NCBI RefSeq assembly: GCF_035943795.1
Contig: NZ_DASZBY010000034.1
Location: 62,001-126,000 of the forward strand
Reading direction: 5' to 3'
Source of the DNA: Aliidongia sp035943795
GTDB taxonomy: Bacteria > Pseudomonadota > Alphaproteobacteria > ATCC43930 > CGMCC-115725
DNA length: 64,000 bases
This document shows positions 25,596 to 34,030 of this stretch, one piece after another. The position numbers were made by a program, and so were the translations under genes. The notes under the pieces are model-generated. The model was not told the origin of the DNA. It saw only the letters and a list, made by a program, of their open reading frames with translations, and did not search any database. Every line of letters starts with the position of its first letter. The stretch's first letter is position 1.

Positions 25596-26195
25596 ATGCC
25601 TGCAACGATCGATTTCTATTTCGATTTCATCAGCCCCTATTCCTATCTCGCCAGCGTCGTACTGCCGCGTGTCGCGGCGGAACGATCGGCCGTGATCCGC
25701 TATCGGCCGGTAGGCCTGCTCGACCTGATGCAAATCGTCGGCAACCGGCCGACGACGATCGAGTGCCGGAGCAAGGGCAGCTATGCCATGGTCGATCTGC
25801 AGCGCTGGGCGAAGCGCTACCAGGTCGATTTCGCCCCGAGCCCGTTCTGGCAGGGCATCGATTTCGCCGAATTGGGCCGTGGCCTGCTGGTGGCCGAGGA
25901 CGAGGGCCGGGCGGCCCGCTACGTCGATGCCGTCTACCCGGCGGTCTATGGTCGGCCGATCGACCTCAGCCAGCGCGCCGAACTGGTCGCGGTGCTGGAC
26001 CGCGCGGGCTTCGATGGTGCCGAACTGCTCCGACGCGCGGGTGCCGCGGACTATGTCGCCCGGCTGGCGCAGGGCACGGCCGAGGCGGCGGAGCGCGGCG
26101 TGTTCGGTTCGCCGACGATGATCGTCGATGGCGAGATGTTCTTCGGCAACGATCGTTTGGATTTCCTGTCCGAGGCCCTTCGGTCGGCCGCATGA
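25596..26195 (+). CDS. DsbA-like isomerase (2-hydroxychromene-2-carboxylate isomerase family)
   Basis: The 199-residue protein begins MPATIDFYFDFISPYSYLAS, the thioredoxin-like start of the HCCA isomerase/kappa-GST-like group. The serine in ISPYSY takes the place of the DsbA cysteine. The end (GVFGSPTMIVDGEMFFGNDRLDFL) is also typical. Enzymes of this group are glutathione-dependent isomerases in aromatic degradation, but many members have other roles. No naphthalene-type pathway genes are nearby. It lies on the same strand 69 bp after the ECF sigma gene, with a hairpin in between. Confidence 0.85.
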   Translation: MPATIDFYFDFISPYSYLASVVLPRVAAERSAVIRYRPVGLLDLMQIVGNRPTTIECRSKGSYAMVDLQRWAKRYQVDFAPSPFWQGIDFAELGRGLLVAEDEGRAARYVDAVYPAVYGRPIDLSQRAELVAVLDRAGFDGAELLRRAGAADYVARLAQGTAEAAERGVFGSPTMIVDGEMFFGNDRLDFLSEALRSAA

Positions 26196-26201
26196 CGAGA
26201 T

Positions 26202-26238
26202 CGGGTCCGCGGGAAGCAAAGGCTTTCCCGCGGACCCG
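26202..26238. terminator. Long hairpin between convergent isomerase and S9 peptidase genes
   Basis: A perfect 14-bp stem (CGGGTCCGCGGGAA at 26202-26215, TTCCCGCGGACCCG at 26225-26238) with a 9-nt loop fills the 46-bp gap between two convergent stops (26195 and 26242). It probably acts as a bidirectional terminator, although neither side has a T-tract. Confidence 0.75.
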
Positions 26239-26241
26239 GGA

Positions 26242-28296
26242 CTATTTCCGCTTCACCTTCTTGCGCTCGGTATGACGATCGCACCAGCCGATGAATTCGC
26301 GGTACCACAGCACGGAGTTCTGCGGTTTCAGGATCCAGTGGTTTTCATCGGGGAAGAACACCAGACGCGACGCCACCTGCCTGGCCCTGAGCGTGTTGTA
26401 GTAGGCCAGGCCCTGGTAGTAGGGCACCCGGTAGTCGAGCTCGCCGTGGAGCACGAGGGTCGGCGTCGCGAAATGGGCGGCGTAGTGGTGGGGCGATTGC
26501 CGCAGCACCGCCGCCTCGTCCTCCCATGGAAAGGCGCCCAGTTCGTGGCCGAACCAGAAATAGCCGTCCGAGCCCATCATCGAGACCCAGTCGAAGCAGC
26601 CGGCATGGCAGACGTAGGCCCTGTACCGGTCGCCGCGCACGTGGCCGTTCATGTAGGCGACCATATAGCCACCATAGCTGCCGCCGGTCGCGACCACCCG
26701 TTTGGGGTCGATATAGCCGGTGGCCAGCATATGGTCGGTGCCTGCCTCGACATCGGCCAGCTCGCGCCGGCCCCAGTCGGCGTTGATCGACGAGACGAAA
26801 TTCTGCCCCCAGCCGGTCGAGCCATGATAGTTCACGGCGGCCACGACATAGCCGCCGGCGGCGAACAGCTGCATGTTCCAGCGCCAATGCCAGACATCGC
26901 TCCAGCAGGTGTGCGGCCCGCCGTGGATGACCTGCATCAGCGGCCATTTCGCCTTGCCCGGCTTGTCCGCATCGAAATCCGGCGGCGTCACGATCCACAT
27001 CTGCACCGGGTCGCCGTCGCAGCCCTCGATCTCGACCGATTGGGCCTGGGCGAGGGTCAACTGACCCAACAGCTTGGCATTGAATTGCTCGATGGCGCGC
27101 TCGCCGGTCCCGTCGATCGCGGCCGCCAGCAAGGTCGGCGGCTGGGATTGCGATGACCGGGCATAGACCAACGTCCGGCCGTCGGAAGACAGGCGCAGGT
27201 CGCCCGCCGTGCCGCCATGGCCGGGACCCCGGATGAGTTCCGTCGGCGCGCCGCCGGCGATGTCCAGCCGCCAGACCGGCTGGGCGATTTCCGTCTCGGC
27301 CGTGAAATGGAGTGTCCGGCTGTCGGCCGCCCAGACCAGCGGGGCGTTGACGCCGCGATCCCAGCCGGTCGTCAGCGGAGTGACGGCGCCGCCGTCGCGC
27401 GCGATCAGCCAGGCGCGCTCCTGCTCGTTGTAGATCTTGCCCAGATCGCTCGACAGAAACGCGATCCATTTGCCGTCGGGTGAATAGCTGGGTGCGCCGT
27501 TGGCCCGCTCGCCATCCAGGACGCCGCCGCCGGTGCGGTTGACCCATTTGCCGCTCTTCACCGTCATCGTCACGATGTCGGTCAGCGAGAAGGCACGGGG
27601 ATCCGGCGTGAAATCGTGGACGAAGGCGATTTCCGTGCCGTCCGGGCTGATGTCGAACTGGCCGGCGCCCGGTTCCTGCGACGGCAGATGGAATGGCGTG
27701 CCGGCGAACAGGTCGCGCACCTTGCCGGACTCGATGTCGGCCACATGCAGGTGCGGCTTGCGCCCGCGCGGAAACCAATGGTCCCAATAGCGATAGTGAT
27801 TTTCTTCGACGACGATCGCCTTGACCTTGTCGTCCTTGTCCTGGCGCAGGCGCCTCGCCTGGGCCTTCGTGCCCGCCAACTCGGGCCAGACCCACGAGAC
27901 GAGGGCGATGCGCCGGCTGTCGGGGAACCAGCGCAGGCCACCGACGCCGGTCGCCAGGTTGGTTACGCGCCGTGCCTCGCCGCCGTCGGCCGGGATCAGA
28001 TAGATCTGGTCAGCCTCGTCGGCCTCCTTGCCGTCGCCGCGCTTGGAGGCGAAGGCGATCCATCTGCCGTCGGGCGACCATTGCGGATCGGAATCGCGCT
28101 TGCCCGAGGTCAGCTGCTTCTGCGTCCGGCCGTCGGTCGCCAGCAGCCAGAGCTGGCTCGTACCCTCGTTCTCGTCCATGTCGTAGCGCGTGACCGCGGC
28201 GCAGGCCCAACGCCCGTCGGGCGATACGGTGGCCGGGCCGATGCGCTTCAGGGCCCAGAGATCCTCGGTGGTGATCGCGCGCTTCGACGAGGCCAT
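26242..28296 (-). CDS. S9-family serine peptidase (acylaminoacyl-/dipeptidyl-peptidase-like)
   Basis: The 684-residue protein has an N-terminal beta-propeller of TolB/WD40-like repeats (PDGRWACAAVTRYD, SPDGRWIAFASKRG, SPDGTEIAFVHDF, SPDGKWIAFLSSD). A C-terminal alpha/beta-hydrolase domain follows, with catalytic Ser in GGSYGGYM (S540), Asp in GELDYR (D621) and His in ENHW (H653). This is the prolyl-oligopeptidase superfamily, S9C-like, which removes N-terminal peptides or acylated residues. No signal peptide is seen, so a cytoplasmic role is likely. The ATG at 28296 is used; the frame continues to a TTG at 28317. Confidence 0.92.
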   Translation of the reverse strand: MASSKRAITTEDLWALKRIGPATVSPDGRWACAAVTRYDMDENEGTSQLWLLATDGRTQKQLTSGKRDSDPQWSPDGRWIAFASKRGDGKEADEADQIYLIPADGGEARRVTNLATGVGGLRWFPDSRRIALVSWVWPELAGTKAQARRLRQDKDDKVKAIVVEENHYRYWDHWFPRGRKPHLHVADIESGKVRDLFAGTPFHLPSQEPGAGQFDISPDGTEIAFVHDFTPDPRAFSLTDIVTMTVKSGKWVNRTGGGVLDGERANGAPSYSPDGKWIAFLSSDLGKIYNEQERAWLIARDGGAVTPLTTGWDRGVNAPLVWAADSRTLHFTAETEIAQPVWRLDIAGGAPTELIRGPGHGGTAGDLRLSSDGRTLVYARSSQSQPPTLLAAAIDGTGERAIEQFNAKLLGQLTLAQAQSVEIEGCDGDPVQMWIVTPPDFDADKPGKAKWPLMQVIHGGPHTCWSDVWHWRWNMQLFAAGGYVVAAVNYHGSTGWGQNFVSSINADWGRRELADVEAGTDHMLATGYIDPKRVVATGGSYGGYMVAYMNGHVRGDRYRAYVCHAGCFDWVSMMGSDGYFWFGHELGAFPWEDEAAVLRQSPHHYAAHFATPTLVLHGELDYRVPYYQGLAYYNTLRARQVASRLVFFPDENHWILKPQNSVLWYREFIGWCDRHTERKKVKRK

Positions 28297-28436
28297 GGAA
28301 TTCGCTCGATGGTTCAAGGGGCGGAGAGTTTAGGCACGGAACGCCCCGCAAATCACCGGCCCTTCCGGTCCGGCCGCCGGAACCGTGACGCCGGCTCGGC
28401 GCTTGTAGAAGGGTCGAGGCAGGCAGGAGAACGATC

Positions 28437-28676
28437 GTGGCGTCCGAGCAGCAGATCCAGGAAAGCGAAAAGCCGGTCGTCGCCGGGCGGGCACCCGACG
28501 GTGTGGCTCCCCAGTCGCGTGCCGCGTACGAAGCCGGCATGCGGGATCGCGCCAAGATCGCCGACGTGACGGTGGATCCGGATCTGACGGCGGCGGTCGG
28601 CCCGTCCGAGGGGGCAGGGGGCGGCGGCAACGTCGAGCCCGTGGCGGCCGCGCGGACCGAAAAGCTGGCGGAGTGA
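28437..28676 (+). CDS. Hypothetical small protein (79 aa)
   Basis: A GTG start is preceded by a good ribosome binding site (AGGAGAA, about 6 nt away). The 79-residue product (MASEQQIQESEKPVVAGRAP at the start) is polar, rich in Ala, Glu and Gly, with a Gly run (GAGGGGN) and no membrane segment. It is probably disordered. I do not recognise a family. It is divergent from the S9 peptidase and lies 31 bp upstream of the esterase gene on the same strand, so it could be the first gene of a two-gene transcript. Confidence 0.5.
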   Translation: MASEQQIQESEKPVVAGRAPDGVAPQSRAAYEAGMRDRAKIADVTVDPDLTAAVGPSEGAGGGGNVEPVAAARTEKLAE

Positions 28677-28707
28677 GCGGCCTCGGCCCTCGCCGCGTCC
28701 CTTTCCG

Positions 28708-29730
28708 ATGAGGCGGGTGCGCAAGACGCAATCGTCGCTGGGCTTGCGCCTCGCAATGCGGACGGCGTCCGCACTGGTCTCGCTCGCCTGGGCACCGAGC
28801 CGGGTCGCCGTCGCCCTGGTCGGCGCGCCGGGCCGCGTGACCGAGGTGCCGAAATTCGGCTCAAATCCCGGCGCCCTCAAGATGTTCGTCTATCGGCCGC
28901 CCGGCCGCCTGGCGGCCGGCGCGCCGCTAATCGTCGTGCTGCACGGCTGCGGCCAGGACGCGGCCGCCTTCGCCGAGAATGCCGGCTGGCTCGCTTTGGC
29001 CCAGGCGCTGGGCGCCGCCCTGGTACTGCCGCAGCAGAGCACCGAGAACAATCGCGGCCGCTGCTTCAACTGGTTTCGCCCGTCGGATACCAGGCGCGGC
29101 GGCGGAGAGACCCTGTCGATCCGCCAGATGGTCCGCACGGCGACGACGCTGTTCGAGTCCGACCGGCGCCGGGTCTATGTCGTGGGACTGTCGGCCGGCG
29201 CCGCCCTGGCGGTGGCGTTGCTCGCGGCCTATCCGACCGTATTCGCCGGCGGGGCCGCCGCTGCGGGTGTGGCGCTCGGCACGGCCGGCGGTCCGTTCGA
29301 GGCCCTGTCGCGCCTGCGTCGGGCGAACGGACACCGCAGCCGCGACATGCTGGCGAGCGTGGTCCGTGCGGCGGGGCCCGCGAGCCGATCCCGAACCTGG
29401 CCGCGCCTGTCGATCTGGCAGGGCGAGGGCGACCGCACGGTCGATCCGGCCCACGGCGAGATCCTGGCGGCGCAATGGAGCGCCGTGAACGGCCTCGACC
29501 CGCTCCCGCGCGCCGATACGCAGCCGATGCCCGGCGTCCACCATCGCGTCTGGGGCACCGCGCGGCGAAATTCGGTCGAGCTCTGGACGATCGCCGACAT
29601 GGGGCACGGCTTCCCGGTCGACGCGAAGACTCCGGGCTGCGGCCGCCCCGGCCCCTGGGTGCTCGATGCCGGCATCCCGGCCGCGCGCCACATCGCCCGG
29701 TTCTGGGGACTGGAGCCGGCGATCGCTTGA
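28708..29730 (+). CDS. PHB-depolymerase-family esterase
   Basis: The 340-residue alpha/beta hydrolase belongs to the extracellular PHB depolymerase/LpqC-type esterase family. It has the oxyanion-hole motif VVLHGCGQDAAAFAENAGW, the lipase box GLSAGAALA (Ser162), an IWQGEGDRTVDPAHG acidic segment and a late DMGHGFPVD histidine. An N-terminal hydrophobic, basic stretch (LRLAMRTASALVSLAWAPS) may serve as a signal or anchor. No separate substrate-binding domain follows, so polymer attack is less likely than hydrolysis of short PHA oligomers, feruloyl esters or similar esters. It is convergent with the OsmC fusion gene, with no gap. Confidence 0.87.
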   Translation: MRRVRKTQSSLGLRLAMRTASALVSLAWAPSRVAVALVGAPGRVTEVPKFGSNPGALKMFVYRPPGRLAAGAPLIVVLHGCGQDAAAFAENAGWLALAQALGAALVLPQQSTENNRGRCFNWFRPSDTRRGGGETLSIRQMVRTATTLFESDRRRVYVVGLSAGAALAVALLAAYPTVFAGGAAAAGVALGTAGGPFEALSRLRRANGHRSRDMLASVVRAAGPASRSRTWPRLSIWQGEGDRTVDPAHGEILAAQWSAVNGLDPLPRADTQPMPGVHHRVWGTARRNSVELWTIADMGHGFPVDAKTPGCGRPGPWVLDAGIPAARHIARFWGLEPAIA

Positions 29731-30954
29731 CTATGCCGTCCGCTCGACCGTCCTGATTTCGATCTTCGACGTCAGGGTCCGGTGGACCGGGCATTTGTCG
29801 GCGATCTCCATCAGCCGTGCGCGGGTCGGTGCGTCCAGGTCGCCGGTCAGCGTGATCTCGCGGTCGATGACTTCGAGCTTCATGTCCTTGCCGTCGCAGC
29901 CGACGCAATCCTCGATATGGATCCGGCGATGGCGCAGCGCGACGCGCACGCGCTCCAGGGACAGTTTCTTGCGCTCGGCATAGAGCCGCAGCGTCATCGA
30001 CGTGCAGGCGCCGAGCGCCGACAACAGGAAATCATAGGGACCCGGACCGGTGTCGCCGCCGCCGACCGCGACCGGCTCGTCGGCCCGCAATCGATGGCTT
30101 CCCGCTGTCACCCGCTGCTGGAGCGGGCCTTGCCCCGTCTCCTCGACCACGACGAGGCCAGGCTCACCCGGGTCGACGGTCGGGGCGGCGCCCGCGTCGG
30201 GCAGATAGCGTGCCGCCCATTGCGCGATCAACGCCGCGGCATATTCCGCATCGGCCGGCCGGGTCAGCAGGTGGTCGGCGTCGTCGAGCGAAACATAGCT
30301 CTTGGGGTGGCGCGCGGCGGTGAAGATCTCGCGCGCATTGTCGACGCCGACCACCTGGTCGACCGGGGAATGCAGCACCAGCAATGGGCGGCCCAGATCG
30401 TGGATCCGCTGCTTCTGGTCCTGGGCGCGCACGTCGTCGAGGAAGCCGCGGCGGATGGTGAAGGGCCGGCCTGCCAGGTTGACGGCGGCTTCGCCGGCGC
30501 GCTCGATCTCGCTTACCTCGTCGCGGAAATGGTCGACGATATGCGCCGTGTCATAGGGGGCCGCTATGACGGCGACCGCGCGCACCTCGGGCGCGCTACC
30601 AGCGACCGCCAGCACGGCGGCACCGCCGAAGCTGTGGCCGATCAACAGGCTGGCCGGCCGCCCGGTCTCGCGCATGTGGGCCAGGGCCGCCTTGAGATCG
30701 TCCGTGTTCGAACTGAAATCGGTATTCGCGAAATCCCCGCCGCTGCCGCCCAGGCCGGTGAAATCGAAGCGCACCGTGGCGATGCCGCGCTGGGCCAGGG
30801 CGGCCGCGATGCGGGCCGCCACGTGGATGTCCTTGCCGCAGGTGAAGCAATGGGCGAACAGCGCGTAGGCACGGACCGGTTCCGTCGGCAGATCCAGTCG
30901 GGCGGCCAGGCGATGGCCCTCGGTGCTGGGGAAATCGAACCGCTCGACCGGCAT
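29731..30954 (-). CDS. Alpha/beta-hydrolase--OsmC fusion protein
   Basis: The 407-residue protein joins two domains. Residues 1-255 form an alpha/beta hydrolase with the nucleophile motif IGHSFGGAA (S108), acid SPVDQ (D199) and DDADHLL (H228). Residues about 270-407 form an OsmC/Ohr-like domain with cysteine motif LGACTSMTLRLYA (C317) and KCPVHRTL. OsmC proteins reduce organic hydroperoxides with paired cysteines. The extra DCVGCDGK pair (C350, C353) is typical of the YhfA-like OsmC group. Fused hydrolase-OsmC proteins are known in Proteobacteria, where a role in detoxifying lipid or acyl peroxides is plausible. The ATG at 30954 is chosen for its match to the hydrolase start. Confidence 0.9.
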   Translation of the reverse strand: MPVERFDFPSTEGHRLAARLDLPTEPVRAYALFAHCFTCGKDIHVAARIAAALAQRGIATVRFDFTGLGGSGGDFANTDFSSNTDDLKAALAHMRETGRPASLLIGHSFGGAAVLAVAGSAPEVRAVAVIAAPYDTAHIVDHFRDEVSEIERAGEAAVNLAGRPFTIRRGFLDDVRAQDQKQRIHDLGRPLLVLHSPVDQVVGVDNAREIFTAARHPKSYVSLDDADHLLTRPADAEYAAALIAQWAARYLPDAGAAPTVDPGEPGLVVVEETGQGPLQQRVTAGSHRLRADEPVAVGGGDTGPGPYDFLLSALGACTSMTLRLYAERKKLSLERVRVALRHRRIHIEDCVGCDGKDMKLEVIDREITLTGDLDAPTRARLMEIADKCPVHRTLTSKIEIRTVERTA

Positions 30955-31133
30955 GGCCTTCTCCTCGCTGGGCTGCTTCGAACGGATGCTACTGCACCGG
31001 GCCGGCGTCGCCAAATTCCAGGGCATCGCCCGTTTGATTTGTCGGCTGTCGCCGGGCGAGAATGGACGGGCGGATATTTTCGGAAGGAAGCAGATTTGGA
31101 ACAGGAAGAGGCGACTCGCGCCGGAGGGCGGCC

Positions 31134-31562
31134 ATGACCGACGCTCCGGACCCTGCCACGATCGCCGCGGCGCGCAGCGTCATCGCCGCCCGGCCGTCGG
31201 CGTTCAACCAGGCGGTGGGGCTGCGCCTGTCCGAGTGGATCGAGGGTCGGGCCACCGTCGAACTGGACGTCACCGGCGATCATCTGAACCGCAGCGGCGT
31301 CGTCCATGGCGGCGTGCTGATGACCATGATCGACGTCGCCTGCGGCTATGCCGGGACCTGGACCCCGGCGGCCGACGGTGCCCGGCTGTGCGTGACGCTC
31401 GATCTCACCACCAGCTTCGTGGCACCGGCACTCGCCGGCCGGTTGACCACGATCGCGACCGTCGCCGGCGGCGGCCGGAAGATCTTCTTCGCCCGCGCCG
31501 AAGTCCGCGACGAGGCCGGCGCCTTGCTCGCCATGGGCCAGGGCTCGTTCCGCTATCGGTGA
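31134..31562 (+). CDS. PaaI-family hotdog-fold thioesterase
   Basis: The 142-residue protein has the hotdog-fold motif HLNRSGVVHGGVLMTMIDVACG, with the HGG and Asp residues of the PaaI/4-hydroxybenzoyl-CoA thioesterase-like group. It would hydrolyse acyl- or aryl-CoA thioesters. The substrate is unknown and no phenylacetate genes are nearby. The ATG at 31134 has an excellent ribosome binding site (GGAGG). An in-frame ATG at 31062 lacks one. Confidence 0.9.
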   Translation: MTDAPDPATIAAARSVIAARPSAFNQAVGLRLSEWIEGRATVELDVTGDHLNRSGVVHGGVLMTMIDVACGYAGTWTPAADGARLCVTLDLTTSFVAPALAGRLTTIATVAGGGRKIFFARAEVRDEAGALLAMGQGSFRYR

Positions 31563-31724
31563 TCCGCTTCAGGCGGATTCGCTCGCGCCGACCGGCGGGG
31601 CGACCGCGCGATGTCGAGAATGCCGTGTATTCTCCGCTCGTCCCCAGCGGGCGAATATGCGATATTCGTGCCTTGCCATCCGGGCGGCACCAAGTGTCGC
31701 GCCCGTAGCCCTTAAAGGTGCCAG

Positions 31725-31907
31725 ATGTCCATTTCCCCCGTTTCGTCCCTGCTGTCCTCCTCGCCGCTCACGGCCTCGGCGGCCGTCGGCACGCAGAACG
31801 CGCTGCTCCACACCACGATCGGCCAGCGTACGATCAAGGATCAGATCGATCTCAGCAAAGAAGCGATCGCCCTGCTGGATGGCGGCACGCCGCCTGCCGC
31901 CAAGTAA
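31725..31907 (+). CDS. Hypothetical small protein (60 aa)
   Basis: The 60-residue product starts MSISPVSSLLSSSPLTASAA and ends in a helical stretch (TIKDQIDLSKEAIALLDGG). It has a Ser/Ala-rich N-terminal half and no clear membrane segment. The layout (short low-complexity N-terminus, amphipathic helix, Lys-terminated tail) recalls small YjfB-type putative motility proteins, but the match is too weak to name it. AAAGGTG precedes the ATG. It lies 40 bp upstream of the TrmH-type methyltransferase gene on the same strand. Confidence 0.45.
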   Translation: MSISPVSSLLSSSPLTASAAVGTQNALLHTTIGQRTIKDQIDLSKEAIALLDGGTPPAAK

Positions 31908-31947
31908 CCTGCCCGCCGGCCAGAGCGCCGGCGCCCAGCCTTAGCCC

Positions 31948-32763
31948 ATGCCGAATTTCGTTGCCGTCGACGATCCGGAAGACCCGCGGATCGCCGCCTA
32001 TCGCCAGATCCGCGAACGTGATCTGGTCGGGCGCGAGGGCCATTTCATCGCCGAGGGCGAGGTCGTGCTCGAGGTGCTGGTCGCGAGCGCGCGGCACCGT
32101 CCGGCCTCCCTGCTGATCGTCGAAAAGCGGATCGAACGGCTGATGCCGCTGCTGGCCGGCCTGCCCGACGACATACCGATCTATCGCGCGACCCAGGCGG
32201 TATTCGACGCGATCGCCGGCTTTCCCATGCACCGCGGCATCCTGGCGATCGGTCGGCGCGCGCCGCTGCCCCCGGCTGAAGATCTCCTGGCCGCCCTGTC
32301 GCCGCGCGCTCTGGTGGTGGTGCTGTTCGGCATCGCGAACCATGACAACATCGGCGGCATCTTCCGCAACGCCGCCGCCTTCGGCGCGGACGCGGTCATC
32401 CTCGACGGCGCCTGCTGCGATCCGCATTACCGCAAGGCGATCCGCGTCTCGGTCGGGGCCAGCCTGATCGTACCCTTTGCGCGATTGGCATCGGGCGAGG
32501 ATGCGGTCGACCTGTTGGGCCGGCACGGCTTTGAAACGCTGTCGCTCACCCCTGCCGGGACCACGCCGCTCGCCGGGCTGAAACGGGCGCCCCGCGTCGC
32601 CGCCCTGTTCGGCACAGAGGGGCCGGGGTTGCCGCCGGACCTGTTGCGCCGGACCCGTACCGTCGCCATCCCGATGGCCGGCGGCTTCGACAGCCTCAAC
32701 GTGGCGACGACCAGCGGCATCGTGCTGCATCATCTGGCTTGCGGCGATACCGAAGCCGGATGA
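31948..32763 (+). CDS. TrmH/SpoU-family RNA 2'-O-methyltransferase
   Basis: The 271-residue protein contains the three SPOUT motifs of TrmH-type methyltransferases: IANHDNIGGIFRNAAAFG, ALFGTEGPGLP and IPMAGGFDSLNVATTSGIVL. These form the trefoil-knot SAM site. An N-terminal substrate-binding domain (EGHFIAEGEVVLEVLVAS) resembles the L30e-like domain of rRNA methyltransferases. It methylates ribose in tRNA or rRNA; the target base cannot be told from sequence. Confidence 0.92.
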   Translation: MPNFVAVDDPEDPRIAAYRQIRERDLVGREGHFIAEGEVVLEVLVASARHRPASLLIVEKRIERLMPLLAGLPDDIPIYRATQAVFDAIAGFPMHRGILAIGRRAPLPPAEDLLAALSPRALVVVLFGIANHDNIGGIFRNAAAFGADAVILDGACCDPHYRKAIRVSVGASLIVPFARLASGEDAVDLLGRHGFETLSLTPAGTTPLAGLKRAPRVAALFGTEGPGLPPDLLRRTRTVAIPMAGGFDSLNVATTSGIVLHHLACGDTEAG

Positions 32764-32779
32764 TGCATCGGCGCGGAGC

Positions 32780-34030
32780 CTAGTTCCCGTTGCCGCCGTG
32801 GGTCAGGGTTTCCTCGACGATCATGTGGTTGGACCCGGCATCGTAATAGTCGGTGGTCTTGCGGACGTCGCCGACGATCCAGGCATAGGTGTTCGGCAAT
32901 GCATCGCCCAGCCGATTGTGGAACGCGTTATAGGCAATCTCGAAGGTTTGGTACGTGTCCTTGATGTTGACCTTTCCGCGGCAGACGGTGCTGGGAACCG
33001 GCTTGCCCGAAATATAGTAGGTCGTGAATTCGAGCGAGGCCTCGATGCGCGTCCGCTCCGAACCGTAGAGGTCGACACCCTGGATCGCGGCGGTCTCGGC
33101 TCCATTGATCGCGGCGGCGATGCCGAACTGGGTATGCCCGAAATCCCGGCAGGTCTCCTGGAGGATGCCGGTGGTGCTCGCGTTGAAGATCTTCTGGCCA
33201 TGCCAGTCGAGCTTGCCGCGCGGCGGCGGAACCGGTTTGTCGCCATCGAGCGCGAAATTGTACATGTAGGACGGTATCCGCTGCTGCCAGAACGTGACGG
33301 CATGCTGGAACAGGCTCGAATTCTCCGTGAACACGGCGATGCCCATCATCGCCTCGATCATGCTCAGTTCCCAATTGCCGTTGTCGGGGCTGCCGGCATA
33401 GATCCCGGGCACGATGGCGTTGGTCAGCATGGCGCTGAACGCCGCGATGTCGGGTGGGGCCCAGCCGACGTTGGCGGCGCGAATGATCTCGGCCGCCCGC
33501 GGCCATTTCGATCCGTCCCAGGCCGCCTGGAGCGGGGCATTGGACAGCGAATAGCTCTTCACCTTCGCATAGGCGTTCAGGATCGCAATGGCATTGGCCG
33601 CATAGGCCTTGTTGCCGGTGATCCAATAGAGCAGTGCCTGGGTATAGGCGGCGGTCCCGTCATTGTCGGCCGCCGTGCAGCCGAGATTCGGGTGGGAATA
33701 GGATCCGCATTCGATGGCGCCGTTTGCGGGCGGCCCCTGCAGCTTGTACGTCGGCTTGCCATAGGGGCTCGCGATCGCCTTCAGATAGGCTGAATAGAAC
33801 GGATCCGCCTTGGCAACGACCTGGGCTTTCATGAAGTTCAGCTGATTGAGACTCAACAGCACGCCGGGATGTCGGAAAATCTGCGTCGCAGGCGCGACTT
33901 CCGATTCGGCCGCCCCGGCGGGGCCGCCGGCGATCGCCAGCAGCAGGGCCATCCCGGACAACCCGAAACGCGCTGCGCTGTGGACGATATAGATCACGGG
34001 ATTCTTCCCGCCCGGCTTTCTGTTTGTCAT
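32780..34030 (-). CDS. Secreted alginate-lyase-family protein
   Basis: The 416-residue protein has a long N-terminal signal peptide (FGLSGMALLLAIAGGPAGAA) and the alpha/alpha-toroid alginate lyase fold. Family landmarks are PDNGNWELSMIEAMMGIAVF and ETCRDFGHTQFGIAAAINGA, followed by AIQGVDLYG. Such periplasmic or secreted enzymes cleave uronate-containing polysaccharides. The true substrate may be the cell's own EPS. The ATG at 34030 has a strong GGAGG site. The upstream region is a conspicuous AT-rich island. No alginate biosynthesis genes are in the window. Confidence 0.83.
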   Translation of the reverse strand: MTNRKPGGKNPVIYIVHSAARFGLSGMALLLAIAGGPAGAAESEVAPATQIFRHPGVLLSLNQLNFMKAQVVAKADPFYSAYLKAIASPYGKPTYKLQGPPANGAIECGSYSHPNLGCTAADNDGTAAYTQALLYWITGNKAYAANAIAILNAYAKVKSYSLSNAPLQAAWDGSKWPRAAEIIRAANVGWAPPDIAAFSAMLTNAIVPGIYAGSPDNGNWELSMIEAMMGIAVFTENSSLFQHAVTFWQQRIPSYMYNFALDGDKPVPPPRGKLDWHGQKIFNASTTGILQETCRDFGHTQFGIAAAINGAETAAIQGVDLYGSERTRIEASLEFTTYYISGKPVPSTVCRGKVNIKDTYQTFEIAYNAFHNRLGDALPNTYAWIVGDVRKTTDYYDAGSNHMIVEETLTHGGNGN

